Assembly (NCBI GenBank): GCA_019694465.1
Contig: JAIBBV010000007.1
Coordinates: forward strand, 1-64,000
DNA length: 64,000 nucleotides
Source of the DNA: Oligoflexia bacterium
Lineage (GTDB): Bacteria; Bdellovibrionota_C; UBA2361; JAFLCA01
Reading direction: 5' to 3'
Below, piece after piece: positions 54,666-63,997 of this stretch; position 1 is the first letter of the stretch; each line of letters starts with the position of its first letter. Position numbers and translations under genes: made by a program. Under the pieces are notes generated by a model. It saw only the letters and a program-made list of their open reading frames with translations. It ran no database searches and was not told the DNA's origin.

Positions 54666-56099
54666 TTACACGACCTTAAACAGCGGCTTTTGTCTTTCTT
54701 CGTAATCAACCGGCGCCCCAATTGGATACTTGCCAGAGAAGCATGCATCGCAGAACTTCCCCTGAGTGGACTGTACCGCCCGATACATTCCATCCATGCT
54801 GAGATAGGCCAAGGAATCCACCATGATAAACTTTGCGATCTCATCTGTGCTTTGACGTGCAGCAATCAGCTCATCTTTAATCGGAGTGTCGATCCCATAA
54901 TAGCAAGGGTCAGTCGTCGGCGGAGAGGAAATACGCATATGTACTTCGCGTGCCCCAGCGTCCCGCAACATTTTGACTAACTTGCGAGAGGTCGTGCCGC
55001 GCACGATCGAGTCATCCACAACGACTATCGACTTCCCTGCTAATACATCAGCGTTGGCATTTAGCTTAATCTTAACACCAAAGTCGCGAATCGACTGCTT
55101 GGGCTCGATGAATGTCCTGCCCACATAATGGTTACGAATTAGGCCCATCTCGAGTGGAATTCCAGAAGCCTGCGAGTAGCCCACTGCCGCAGTAAGTCCA
55201 GAGTCAGGCACGGGCACCACGTAATCAGCCTTAACTGGGTGCTCCTTAGCCAACTCAGCTCCTAAGCGCTTACGCACCATATAAACATTGCGACCAAAGA
55301 CGCTCGAGTCAGGACGCGCAAAGTAAATGTATTCGAAAATACACGGGGATTCCTTGGCGTGCCCGAACGGGAAATAGCTTTTAATGGAATTTTTTCCTGT
55401 GACCTCAATAATCTCGCCTGGCTCCACATCACGCACATAACGCGCACCAATAAGGTCAAAAGCACAGGTTTCAGAAGCGAACACTACCGTGTCATCCAAC
55501 TGTCCCATGCAAAGCGGGCGCAGGCCGTTGGGATCTCTAACCGCCAGCAAGCGATCATCAAAAAGCATTAGTAGTGAATACGCTCCCTGTACACGCTTGA
55601 GCGAATTGATTACTCGTTCAATCAGAGGAACATTCAGGGGGCTGCGTGCAAGCAGATGCAGGAATACCTCTGTATCGGAAGTAGCCGAAAAAATCGCGCC
55701 CTCTTCGATTAGCTCTTGGCGCAAAGGATCCGCATTAACCAAATTTCCATTGTGAGCTACCGCCAGTCCGCCGCAGTTTATATCTGCAAAAAATGGCTGC
55801 ACGTTGGCTAATCGATGACCACCAGCGGTGGTGTAGCGCACGTGACCAATCGCGCTCTCGCCGGGCAACTTCGCAAAGTCAAAATCAGAGAAGACTTCTT
55901 GTACCAGGCCAAACCCTTTATGTAGCGAGTGTGTCGTCTCACCGTTGTGACGAAACGCGGCCACCCCCGCCCCCTCTTGCCCTCTGTGCTGTTGCGCAAA
56001 GATTCCCAAATAGGCCAGATTGGCGGCCTCCTTGTTATTCCAAATGCCGATTAGCCCGCATTCTTCGCGAAACTTATCCAATTCTTCCATAATGACCAT
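54666..56099 (-). CDS. purF: Amidophosphoribosyltransferase
   Basis: 477 aa. It makes phosphoribosylamine from PRPP and glutamine, the committed step of purine synthesis. The nucleophile is Cys14 (EECGLIGIW), which would be exposed by removal of a 13-residue propeptide, as in the B. subtilis type. The PRPP site is IVVVDDSIVRGTTSRKLVKM. Cysteines in SPCIFEYIYFARPDS, TTDPCYYGID and FCDACFSGKYP match the four ligands of the structural 4Fe-4S cluster. ATG 56099 has AGGAA upstream; it is 11 bp after purL. Confidence 0.97.
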   Translation of the reverse strand: MVIMEELDKFREECGLIGIWNNKEAANLAYLGIFAQQHRGQEGAGVAAFRHNGETTHSLHKGFGLVQEVFSDFDFAKLPGESAIGHVRYTTAGGHRLANVQPFFADINCGGLAVAHNGNLVNADPLRQELIEEGAIFSATSDTEVFLHLLARSPLNVPLIERVINSLKRVQGAYSLLMLFDDRLLAVRDPNGLRPLCMGQLDDTVVFASETCAFDLIGARYVRDVEPGEIIEVTGKNSIKSYFPFGHAKESPCIFEYIYFARPDSSVFGRNVYMVRKRLGAELAKEHPVKADYVVPVPDSGLTAAVGYSQASGIPLEMGLIRNHYVGRTFIEPKQSIRDFGVKIKLNANADVLAGKSIVVVDDSIVRGTTSRKLVKMLRDAGAREVHMRISSPPTTDPCYYGIDTPIKDELIAARQSTDEIAKFIMVDSLAYLSMDGMYRAVQSTQGKFCDACFSGKYPIGAPVDYEERQKPLFKVV

Positions 56100-56110
56100 T
56101 CGTGCTGTTC

Positions 56111-58351
56111 CTAGCGCATAAGCCCGGACAAACCTTCACTCCAGGCACAATACGCGCGCTCTAGTTCGATCGTTGCAAAGCCTTTAATATCTATATTTGA
56201 CCCGCCTACTTTTCCGACCGCGCTTATGGCCACGCTGGCCTCAGCCAGTCTGGTTCTGATCTTCTTCTCGTTCTCAGCTGAACAAGAAACGATATAGCGA
56301 GCCCCAGACTCAGCAAACAATAGGCCGTCTTTTCTGCCCGCATAGTTTTCAACCGCCAGCTGGCAGCCTCGTTTCGAATAAGTTCCGAAGCAGCACTCAG
56401 CCAAAGCAATCGCCAACCCGCCGCTCGAAACGTCATGGCATGAGCGCAACAAGCGCCTGTCTATAAGATCACGCACCGTTTTTGCCGTCTTGATCTCCTC
56501 TGCGTACTTAAGCTCCGGCAAGCGCCCCTTTTCGACACCCGCGTACTGCGCCAAATATTCTGAACCACCTAGCTCGTCACCATTGGTGGCCCCCAGCACT
56601 AGCACTACGTCGCCATCGTTCTGAAAATTGATTCCAACTACCTTGGAGGCATCTTCGATAAGACCCACTACCGCCAGCAATGGCGTGGGATAGATCGGCT
56701 TACCTTTTGTCTCGTTGTACAGACTCACATTGCCGCTAACTACCGGAACCTCGAATGCACGCGCTGCATCACATAGACCGCGCACAGCCTCTGCGATTTG
56801 CCACATGCCTTCGGGCCGCTCTGGACTTCCAAAATTTAAGTTATCGGAAATACCGATCGGCGTAGCTCCAACTGCGGTGATATTTCGACAGGCCTCAGCT
56901 AAGGAGAGCGCAGCGCCCTGACGTGGATCAATCGAGCAATAGCGGGAATTACAATCTAGTGTCATCGCAATTCCCTTTTCTCGCTTTCCACCAGGGTTCT
57001 TCACGCGCACAACCGCTGCGTCACCACCTGGGTGAACGACCGTATTCGAGCGCACTGTCGAGTCATACTGACTGAATACGGGACGGCGAGAACATAAATT
57101 AATTGAGCCCAGCAAGCTGAGCCATACCGCGTTCAAATCCTCAGCTTCCGGTATGGTGGTGGGATCAAACTGAGAACGCTGTTCATAATCAACCGGTGCC
57201 TTCTCTGGCCAACGGTATTGCGGCACAGAGGAAGTTAACAAAGACGCAGCCAGTGAGGACACTAACTCCTGGTGCCAGTAGAGCTCAACGTTCTTGCCTT
57301 CAATTACTTCACCGATTTGCACTGCGTCGAGTTCCCAGCGCTCACAAATGCGCAAGACTTCCGCAACACGCTTTTTCTCAACTACCAAGAGCATGCGCTC
57401 CTGAGATTCAGAGAGCATTATTTCGTACGGATTCATGTTGGTCTCGCGTTGCGGCACGCGATCCAAGTGCAAGCGCACACCGGTGCCAGCGCGATCGGCC
57501 ATTTCGTAGGTAGAGCTAGTCAAACCAGCCGCACCCATGTCCTGAATGCCGACTACTGCTCCGGTTTCCATCACTTCTAAGCAAGCTTCTAGCAGAAGTT
57601 TCTCGGTGAAAGGATCGCCTACTTGCACTGTTGGACGTTTCTCGTCTGAGTCATCATTGAACTCTTCGGAAGCCATGGTGGCGCCATGAATCCCATCTCG
57701 TCCGGTCTTTGAACCTAAATAAATGATGGCGTTTCCCACTCCCGCGGCTCGCCCCAGAAAGATTTTGTTCTTGGCAACCAGGCCGATGCAAAAAGCGTTT
57801 ACTAGGCAATTTCCGCTGTAGGTCTCATGGAACCACAACTCACCACCGACTGTAGGAATACCCATACAGTTGCCATAACCACCAATTCCACTAACAGCCC
57901 GGCTTAATAAGTAGGATGTACGTGAATTGTCGGCAGTACCAAAACGTAGTGCATTCATTAGGGCCAAAGGTCTAGCACCCATCGTAAACACGTCACGCAG
58001 TATGCCACCGACACCAGTGGCTGCGCCCTGATACGGCTCTATGAAGGAGGGATGATTATGGCTCTCCACCTTAAAAGCGACTGCCAGTCCGTCGCCAATG
58101 TCGACTACGCCAGCATTCTCACCGGGTCCCTGAATTACGCGCTCCCCTTCAGTCGGCAGGTTGCGCAAGTGCACCTTGGTGCTCTTGTATGAGCAGTGCT
58201 CGGAATACAACGCGGCACAGACGCCTAGCTCAACCATGTTGAGGCCACGCCCAAGAAGCTCGCCCAAATTTTTAAATTCTTCGGCTGTTAAGCCGTGCTG
58301 AAGCGCATCATCGAGAGTTGCTGTATCAGACCATTTTTTAGCTTCAGCCAT
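56111..58351 (-). CDS. purL: Phosphoribosylformylglycinamidine synthase subunit PurL
   Basis: 746 aa, the small PurL type that needs separate PurQ (glutaminase) and PurS; neither is in the window. Signatures include [76 protein letters not shown] and the second-half ATP-site region [20 protein letters not shown]. It forms a two-gene purL-purF operon, as in many non-enteric bacteria. Confidence 0.98.
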   Translation of the reverse strand: MAEAKKWSDTATLDDALQHGLTAEEFKNLGELLGRGLNMVELGVCAALYSEHCSYKSTKVHLRNLPTEGERVIQGPGENAGVVDIGDGLAVAFKVESHNHPSFIEPYQGAATGVGGILRDVFTMGARPLALMNALRFGTADNSRTSYLLSRAVSGIGGYGNCMGIPTVGGELWFHETYSGNCLVNAFCIGLVAKNKIFLGRAAGVGNAIIYLGSKTGRDGIHGATMASEEFNDDSDEKRPTVQVGDPFTEKLLLEACLEVMETGAVVGIQDMGAAGLTSSTYEMADRAGTGVRLHLDRVPQRETNMNPYEIMLSESQERMLLVVEKKRVAEVLRICERWELDAVQIGEVIEGKNVELYWHQELVSSLAASLLTSSVPQYRWPEKAPVDYEQRSQFDPTTIPEAEDLNAVWLSLLGSINLCSRRPVFSQYDSTVRSNTVVHPGGDAAVVRVKNPGGKREKGIAMTLDCNSRYCSIDPRQGAALSLAEACRNITAVGATPIGISDNLNFGSPERPEGMWQIAEAVRGLCDAARAFEVPVVSGNVSLYNETKGKPIYPTPLLAVVGLIEDASKVVGINFQNDGDVVLVLGATNGDELGGSEYLAQYAGVEKGRLPELKYAEEIKTAKTVRDLIDRRLLRSCHDVSSGGLAIALAECCFGTYSKRGCQLAVENYAGRKDGLLFAESGARYIVSCSAENEKKIRTRLAEASVAISAVGKVGGSNIDIKGFATIELERAYCAWSEGLSGLMR

Positions 58352-58483
58352 GTGCGATGTCCCTCAATTCACAGCGCGTAGAATAGGCGTTCAACAATGG
58401 TATTCATAGTCTCATCAAGCAGTAATGATCACGATGGACGCAGCTATGGGATTAGAACGATGAATTACCTGGAAAACGCTGGG

Positions 58484-58513
58484 ACTATACACTATAATTG
58501 CGAGGCCTGTAAA
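58484..58513 (-). promoter_or_regulatory. Putative purLF promoter
   Basis: On the minus strand TTTACA (58508-58513) and TATAGT (58484-58489) are separated by 18 bp, about 130 bp before the purL start. The overlapping plus strand also has TATAAT (58493-58498), which could serve the divergent small gene. No PurR-type operator or purine riboswitch is recognised. Confidence 0.35.
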
Positions 58514-58596
58514 TTCACGTAGGGCAAGGATTTTTTGCTGGTCTCTACGTAGTTTTCCGCACGCTCGCAGCTTGGACATTAAACTTGGTGTCACCT

Positions 58597-58821
58597 ATGA
58601 AAAATCGCACAAGGATTCGCCCATTGGCTCGTAAAACTAAGGTAGAAACTATTGTAATTGAGGACGAACAGCTGTTGTCTCCTCATTCCTACTGCCTTTT
58701 GCCAACCGGTTTCTTCGATCGCGCCTTGGGAATTCCAAATGATGGACCTGATAAAAAGGTCCTCACAGTAGCGACCTGGGATGGACGCACTGTGATGTCG
58801 ATCAATACAAAGGTTTCGTAA
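58597..58821 (+). CDS. Possible small protein of unknown function
   Basis: 74 aa from ATG 58597. A basic N-terminus (MKNRTRIRPLARKTKV) is followed by a short beta-rich part (VLTVATWDGRTVMSINTKV). No family and no clear ribosome site are recognised; a TATAAT box lies about 100 bp upstream. It may be a real small gene, but the evidence is thin. Confidence 0.4.
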   Translation: MKNRTRIRPLARKTKVETIVIEDEQLLSPHSYCLLPTGFFDRALGIPNDGPDKKVLTVATWDGRTVMSINTKVS

Positions 58822-58871
58822 GGTCCATCACCAAATCCATTATGCGATGGGCCGCAGAGAGGACTTTCCAC

Positions 58872-59255
58872 TCAAAAACTAAATGGCGAATCACCAAATT
58901 TTGTAAGGCAATTGTCGCACTGCGAATTCTTTAAGGCTAAGCTAGCCAAAAATTCCTCACACGAGACTTCCCGGAACGATCCACCAAAACTCAAAGAGAA
59001 ATGGTGTGAGCACGGCTGACACATCCGTCCTACATGGGTAGCATAGCAATTCCTCCCCATCTCATATGGACCTTTAGGAAACATCTGCTTATCCACGTAG
59101 CAAGTCGTAAAGCTGCGATCGAGGCAATTTCCCACACACTCGTCTTCCAACGCCTTACATCGACGAGCATTATCAGCAGCGGTAGGAAGTTCATGCGGCT
59201 GGCAGGCGACAAGCGCCAGCAACAAAAGGATTAACATGTTCCGAGCGCGTCTCAT
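58872..59255 (-). CDS. Small Cys-rich lipoprotein of unknown function
   Basis: 127 aa from ATG 59255. The signal peptide ends in a lipobox (LLALVAC). About ten cysteines in the mature part (CKALEDECVGNC; GRMCQPC; QCDNC) suggest a disulfide-stabilised or metal-binding periplasmic protein. No family is recognised. It is convergent with the 58597 frame and divergent from fabD. Confidence 0.65.
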   Translation of the reverse strand: MRRARNMLILLLLALVACQPHELPTAADNARRCKALEDECVGNCLDRSFTTCYVDKQMFPKGPYEMGRNCYATHVGRMCQPCSHHFSLSFGGSFREVSCEEFLASLALKNSQCDNCLTKFGDSPFSF

Positions 59256-59431
59256 CTCGATGGAGCTCTCAAGTTTGCACTTTTTGAACAATTACAACCG
59301 CTTATACAGTAGTCCTAGTTTTAGTTCACGGGAAGAGCAATTAAGGCCCAATAGGCGACTTTTCTTAAACAAACCGCTATAGTACCTCGCCACGCAGTAT
59401 GCGTAACAAGATTGGAAGGGATGCGGTAAAC

Positions 59432-60358
59432 ATGGCAAACAAGCTAGCTCTTATTTTCCCAGGACAGGGCTCTCAGCGGCCCGGTATGGCCAAGGACTTT
59501 TACGAGGCCTACCCAGAGAGCAAAGCTGCCTTCGACACAGCTTCGCAAGCCTTGGATTTGGACATGCCAAACCTTTGCTTTACTGAAAATGAGCAATTGA
59601 ATCAGACTGAGTTTACACAGCCCGCTATTCTGACCGCGGAAATCGCGATATGGAGCGCACTCCATAAAGCATACCCCAATCTGCAGCCCTCTGCCTTTGC
59701 AGGACACAGTTTAGGTGAATACACAGCGCTAGTTGCTGCCGGAGTCATGCAGTTAGCCGATGCAGTTAAAATTGTACGCAAACGCGGTGCTTTAATGCAA
59801 CGTGCAGTACCATTAGGTGTCGGAGCAATGGCTGCCCTCGTGCTCGACAACATTACTTCCACCGATTGCGCGGCACTTGTACGCGGTGCCGGGGCCGAGG
59901 TGGCAAACTTGAACTCCCCTGCTCAATTTGTAATTAGCGGAAAAAAAGAAGCAGTCGAGGCTGCCTGTAGCACGGCGACACAGAAGATTGAAGGCTTGCG
60001 CGCAATTCCGCTTAACGTAAGCGCTCCCTTCCATTCTAGCTTGATGCGCCCAATCGAAGCTGAATTCCGTCAGTATCTCTCCTCTTTCTCAGGCAATATG
60101 CAGCTTGAGCGAGCCTCAACTGTACTATCCAATTTTACTGGCACTTTCCACACTGCCGCGAGCCTGGTTGATTCGCTGGTTAGTCAAATTTCAGGTTCAG
60201 TACAGTGGCTAGCCAACATGAATGCGCTCGCTGCACTGGGTGGAGATATCCTTGAAATTGGCCCTAACCGCGTGCTCTCAAAGTTCCTCAGCACGATTGG
60301 AGCAAACGCCAAATCAATTATCGACATGAAGTCCGCACAAAAGGCTCTGGCCGCTTAA
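59432..60358 (+). CDS. fabD: Malonyl-CoA:ACP transacylase
   Basis: 308 aa. The nucleophile Ser93 lies in GHSLGEYTALVAAG, and the partner His201 in SAPFHSSLM. The N-terminal ALIFPGQGSQRPGMAKDF is the family signature. It loads malonyl groups onto ACP for chain extension. ATG 59432 is preceded by GGAAGG; an earlier ATG at 59399 has none. First gene of the fatty acid cluster. Confidence 0.96.
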   Translation: MANKLALIFPGQGSQRPGMAKDFYEAYPESKAAFDTASQALDLDMPNLCFTENEQLNQTEFTQPAILTAEIAIWSALHKAYPNLQPSAFAGHSLGEYTALVAAGVMQLADAVKIVRKRGALMQRAVPLGVGAMAALVLDNITSTDCAALVRGAGAEVANLNSPAQFVISGKKEAVEAACSTATQKIEGLRAIPLNVSAPFHSSLMRPIEAEFRQYLSSFSGNMQLERASTVLSNFTGTFHTAASLVDSLVSQISGSVQWLANMNALAALGGDILEIGPNRVLSKFLSTIGANAKSIIDMKSAQKALAA

Positions 60359-60378
60359 TCGCAATGGAGAACTTGCCA

Positions 60379-61311
60379 ATGTTCAATAATAAAAAGTACT
60401 GGGCTTTGATCCTAGGCGGCTCAAGTGGCTTCGGCTTAGCAACTGCAAAAAAACTGGCCCGCAGCGGCATGAACATTTGCATCGTGCATCGCGATCGTCG
60501 CGGCTCGCTACCACGCATCGAAAAAGATTTCGAAGAAATAAAAGCTAGTGGTGTGCAGTTTTGCAGCTTTAACCTAGACGCCCTCAGCGCTGAAGGACGT
60601 AGCAACGTGCTAAGCGAACTCCCCGGCTACCTTAACGGTGGCAAAGTTAGACTGCTGCTGCACTCGATCGCCTTTGGTAATTTAAAGCTACTTGCGCCGT
60701 TAAAGCCAGAATCTCAAGCCAATGCCGCACAGCTACTTGCTGACAAACTGGGACTGGAACAGACAAAGTTGCAAAGCGCAATTGATGAGCTCTTTGCACA
60801 GGGTTCGGCTGAACTCGCCAGCGTAGCTACTCCGCCACGTTATGACAGTGAACTGCTGCTGCGCGACGAGGAGCTTTCTGAGACCATTTATTCCATGGGC
60901 ACTAGTCTTTTGAGCTGGACGCGCGAGATCTTCGCGAATTCCCTATTTGCGAACGATGCTCGAGTTATTGGGCTGACCAGCGAAGGAAATGAAGTTTCTT
61001 GGTATGGATATGCTGCCGTCAGCGCAGCTAAGCTTGCGCTCGAGTCAATTTCTCGTAGTATCGCTAGGGAATTTGCCGTGCACGGCATTCGTTCAAACAT
61101 TGTACAACCAGGGGTAACAGACACCCCTGCCTTACGGCTAATTCCTGGCAACGGCCATCTGATGGCTCATGCTAAGCTTAAGAATCCATTTGGCCGCCTA
61201 ACTACGCCTGAAGATGTCGCTAATGTTATCTGCTTGCTTGCTAGCGACGAGGCAGCGTGGATAAATGGAGCACTCATCCGTGTTGATGGCGGAGAATGCA
61301 TTTCCGGTTAG
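60379..61311 (+). CDS. Enoyl-ACP reductase-like SDR (FabI-related, with internal insertion)
   Basis: 310 aa from ATG 60379 (GGAG 9 bp upstream). A start at 60364 is also possible. It has a FabI-like glycine motif (LILGGSSGFGLATAKKLA), LLLHSIAFGNL (NAD site) and a Tyr-x6-Lys pair (YAAVSAAK), the spacing of enoyl reductases rather than Tyr-x3-Lys ketoreductases. SNIVQPGVTDTPALRLIPG and NGALIRVDGG complete the fold. An extra segment of about 55 residues (about 105-165) follows HSIAFGN, so it is longer than ordinary FabI (about 260 aa). It reduces the enoyl-ACP double bond if canonical. Confidence 0.8.
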   Translation: MFNNKKYWALILGGSSGFGLATAKKLARSGMNICIVHRDRRGSLPRIEKDFEEIKASGVQFCSFNLDALSAEGRSNVLSELPGYLNGGKVRLLLHSIAFGNLKLLAPLKPESQANAAQLLADKLGLEQTKLQSAIDELFAQGSAELASVATPPRYDSELLLRDEELSETIYSMGTSLLSWTREIFANSLFANDARVIGLTSEGNEVSWYGYAAVSAAKLALESISRSIAREFAVHGIRSNIVQPGVTDTPALRLIPGNGHLMAHAKLKNPFGRLTTPEDVANVICLLASDEAAWINGALIRVDGGECISG

Positions 61312-61332
61312 AATATTTAAGAGAGGAAAACA

Positions 61333-61923
61333 GTGAAGTTCGAAGAATTTAGGGCTCGCACGTACCTGACCAAGGAAGAAATCCTTGCCAATTGCTACAA
61401 CCGACTAATCGAAGATGCGCCGGCAGACATTCTGCGCTTACCCGCACCGCCCATGCTGATGATCGATCGCGTTACACTCGTAGAACGTCAGGGCTCTAAA
61501 GGCAGAATTATAGCTGAGAAGGATGTACGTATTGACGACTGGTTCTTCCACTGTCATTTCCTAGGCGATCCTGTGCAGCCTGGCTGCCTGGGGGTAGATG
61601 CGATTTGGCAATTGATCGGTCTATACATCTGCATGGCCGGTGGCACAGCTCCGGGGCGAGCGCTGGGCTGTAAGGAAGTAGAATTCTTTGGCCAAATCCG
61701 TCCGCACAACAAACTTATTCGTTACGAACTAGACATCCGACGTTACACCTACATGAGCGAGCAAGGTGTTGCCATCGCAATTGGAACTGGTCGAGTGTAC
61801 GTGGATAACGAGCATATTTACACAATTCATGACGCCAAGGTCGGTAGTTTTCGCGGAATCGCCTATCCGGACTATCCTCTGCGATCGGAAAACTCCGTTG
61901 GTGGAGTGATGGAACGTTCATAG
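61333..61923 (+). CDS. fabA: 3-hydroxyacyl-ACP dehydratase/isomerase FabA
   Basis: 196 aa starting at GTG 61333 (GAGAGGA upstream). The hot-dog active site is complete: His75 in WFFHCHFLGDPVQPG and Asp89 in CLGVDAIWQLIG. GCKEVEFFGQIRP is also typical. FabA dehydrates hydroxyacyl-ACP and can isomerise trans-2- to cis-3-decenoyl-ACP, the branch to unsaturated fatty acids. It is about 25 residues longer than E. coli FabA. FabZ follows after 15 bp. Confidence 0.95.
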   Translation: MKFEEFRARTYLTKEEILANCYNRLIEDAPADILRLPAPPMLMIDRVTLVERQGSKGRIIAEKDVRIDDWFFHCHFLGDPVQPGCLGVDAIWQLIGLYICMAGGTAPGRALGCKEVEFFGQIRPHNKLIRYELDIRRYTYMSEQGVAIAIGTGRVYVDNEHIYTIHDAKVGSFRGIAYPDYPLRSENSVGGVMERS

Positions 61924-61938
61924 ATGTAGGAGGTGCGG

Positions 61939-62412
61939 ATGACGGAAATTGTAAACCCAGCTACTCCAGAAGAATGCGCTCAGGTGCTGGAACTGCTCCC
62001 GCAAAAGGAGCCTTTCCGTTTCATCGATAAGATTCTAGAGCTATCGGAAACGCATATCGTAACTCAGCGCCGCTTTCGCCCTGATGAGTATTATTATCGT
62101 GGGCATTTCCCAGGCGAACCAATCACGCCTGGCGTGATCCTAATCGAGACCATGGCCCAGGCTGGGTTGGTCGCTCTGGGAATCTATATAGTGCTTAAGA
62201 TCGACCCCAGCCTGCAGCGGCGCGCCCTATTCACGGACTGCCAGATTGATTTTGCACAAGTTGTGCGGCCCGGAGAGCTAACGACTATACGCGCCGAGCG
62301 TATATACTGGCGCCGCAACAAATTGCAATCAAAGGTTGAACTTACACTCTCGAGTGGAGAAATCGCAGCACACGGGATAGTGTCAGGCTATGCGATGGAG
62401 TTGAGAAGGTGA
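61939..62412 (+). CDS. fabZ: 3-hydroxyacyl-ACP dehydratase, FabZ-like
   Basis: 157 aa from ATG 61939, with AGGAGG 5 bp upstream. LLPQKEPFRFIDKILEL, YYRGHFPGEPITPGVILIET (His56, Glu70) and the following MAQAGLVAL give the FabZ active site. It lacks the FabA Asp, using Glu instead. A second dehydratase beside FabA suggests a division between the two in chain extension. The stop overlaps the next start by one base. Confidence 0.9.
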   Translation: MTEIVNPATPEECAQVLELLPQKEPFRFIDKILELSETHIVTQRRFRPDEYYYRGHFPGEPITPGVILIETMAQAGLVALGIYIVLKIDPSLQRRALFTDCQIDFAQVVRPGELTTIRAERIYWRRNKLQSKVELTLSSGEIAAHGIVSGYAMELRR

Positions 62413-63689
62413 TGAACAAGCAAAGACGAGTAGTAGTTACAGGTTTGGGAGTAATTGCACCAAATGGCGTTGGCCTCAAAGAATACGAGGCAGCTCTACG
62501 CGCCGGGCGCAGCGGCATACGCAAGGTTGCCAAGCTGGAAGAGCTAAACTTCCGCTGCCAAGTCGGCGGCGCTCCGCAAGGCGTTCGCGACATGGTGCAT
62601 AGCTACTTCTCCGACGAGGATCTTTTGGCGATGAACGAAGCCATGACTTATAGTGCCATGGCTGCCATCGATGCCTGGCGTGATGCCGGACTTACTGTGC
62701 CAGCGCGCGACGACAACAACGTACAGTGGGATACTGGGTGTATTATCGGATCCGGACTCTCCGGTATCGACACTACCGCTTCGGTTTTAGTTCCAAATAT
62801 CGACGCCAAGCGCGTGCGACGCATGGGCAGCACAGTAGTCGAGCAGACCATGGCCAGCTGTGTTTCGGCTAAATTAAGTGGTTTGCTAGCGCTTGGTAAT
62901 CAAGTCAGCACAAATTCGAGCGCCTGCAACACTGGCACGGAGGCGATTCAGGACGCCTTCCTGCGCATTAAGTGTGGACTCGCTGAGCGCATGTTGGCTG
63001 GGGGCGTTGAGGCCGCTTCGCCCTATATCTGGGGCGGATTCGATGCCATGCGTGTGCTGAACTCAGGCTCTAACGATCAACCCGAGAAAGCTTCACGTCC
63101 AATGAGCCAATCTGCCGGCGGCTTTATCCCTGGCTCAGGTGCGGGAGTGCTTGTGCTTGAATCACTTGAGAGTGCGCAAGCACGCGGCGCCCGCATATAC
63201 GCTGAAGTTCTGGCGTGTTTCGTAAACTGCGGCGGCCACCGCATGGGTGGCAGCATGACTGCCCCGAATTGTGAATCGGTAAAGCGTTGCATACGCGGAG
63301 CAGTACAAATGGCGGGCATCTCGCCAAGTCAGATTAGCACCATTAACGGCCACCTGACCGCTACCATGGGTGACCCTCTGGAAGTCAAAAACTGGGCTGA
63401 GGCTTTGGGGCTTGGGCCAGATAAGCTCCCCCCTATTAACTCGACCAAATCCATGATTGGGCATGCCCTTGGTGCTGCCGGCGCCCTAGAGGCAGTTGCA
63501 ACAGTTCTGCAATTACATAAGGGGTTTATCCATGCCTCTATTAACTGCGAAGATGTGCATGAGGACATTAAACCGTTTGCATCCAGTATTCCGCACCAAA
63601 CCATTGAAAGGCCTCTAGAGATAGCCGCCAAGTCCAGTTTCGGCTTTGGGGACGTCAACGGTTGTTCAATTTATCGGAAATGGATATAA
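62412..63689 (+). CDS. 3-oxoacyl-ACP synthase (KAS I/II type)
   Basis: 425 aa. The Cys-His-His triad is Cys172 (VSTNSSACNTGTEAI), His314 (INGHLTATMGDPLE) and His351 (NSTKSMIGHALGAAGALEA). The first His motif is NGHLT rather than the common NAHGT, so it belongs to a less usual ketosynthase branch. It condenses acyl and malonyl-ACP. ATG 62412 overlaps the fabZ stop (TGATG), showing coupling. With FabA it could act in the FabB role, but FabB or FabF cannot be separated by eye. Confidence 0.9.
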   Translation: MNKQRRVVVTGLGVIAPNGVGLKEYEAALRAGRSGIRKVAKLEELNFRCQVGGAPQGVRDMVHSYFSDEDLLAMNEAMTYSAMAAIDAWRDAGLTVPARDDNNVQWDTGCIIGSGLSGIDTTASVLVPNIDAKRVRRMGSTVVEQTMASCVSAKLSGLLALGNQVSTNSSACNTGTEAIQDAFLRIKCGLAERMLAGGVEAASPYIWGGFDAMRVLNSGSNDQPEKASRPMSQSAGGFIPGSGAGVLVLESLESAQARGARIYAEVLACFVNCGGHRMGGSMTAPNCESVKRCIRGAVQMAGISPSQISTINGHLTATMGDPLEVKNWAEALGLGPDKLPPINSTKSMIGHALGAAGALEAVATVLQLHKGFIHASINCEDVHEDIKPFASSIPHQTIERPLEIAAKSSFGFGDVNGCSIYRKWI

Positions 63690-63705
63690 CACGGGCTTAA
63701 TTTAT

Positions 63706-63721
63706 GCCCCCAGGCGGGGGC
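63706..63721 (+). promoter_or_regulatory. GC-rich hairpin between the ketosynthase and ACP genes
   Basis: GCCCCC (63706-63711), loop AGGC, GGGGGC (63716-63721): a perfect 6-bp stem 16 bp after the ketosynthase stop. There is no T-run, so it may stabilise the mRNA 3' end or attenuate rather than terminate. Confidence 0.5.
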
Positions 63722-63751
63722 CTGTGATAGTCGTTTTAGGAGAGCCGTTCC

Positions 63752-63997
63752 ATGAATAAAGAGTTATTCGACAAGGTAGTTGAAATTATCAGCCCCTTCG
63801 CAAAGAACAAGGATGCTCTTAAATCCGTGAACGCAAATTCGAACTTCTTGAAGGATCTTCAAGTTAGCTCCTCACGCTTGGTTGATATCATTTTGGCCTT
63901 CGAGGACAAGTTCGGTATCACAATCGGCGATGATGAAGCCGACAAGATTGAGACCGTTGGAGCTGCAATTGAGCTGATTCAAGCCAAGTCCGCCTAA
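63752..63997 (+). CDS. Acyl carrier protein with atypical SSS motif
   Basis: 81 aa. The four-helix ACP pattern is clear from NSNFLKDLQVSSSRLVDIIL (30-48) and AFEDKFGITIGDDEADKIET. The phosphopantetheine serine is Ser40 by alignment of DLQVSSSRLVD with the usual DLGxDSLDxVE. Asp and Leu of DSL are both Ser here, and Arg42 takes the place of an acidic residue at the start of helix II, a region partner enzymes read. AGGAG lies 11 bp before ATG 63752. Probably serves the cluster's own enzymes. Confidence 0.88.
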   Translation: MNKELFDKVVEIISPFAKNKDALKSVNANSNFLKDLQVSSSRLVDIILAFEDKFGITIGDDEADKIETVGAAIELIQAKSA

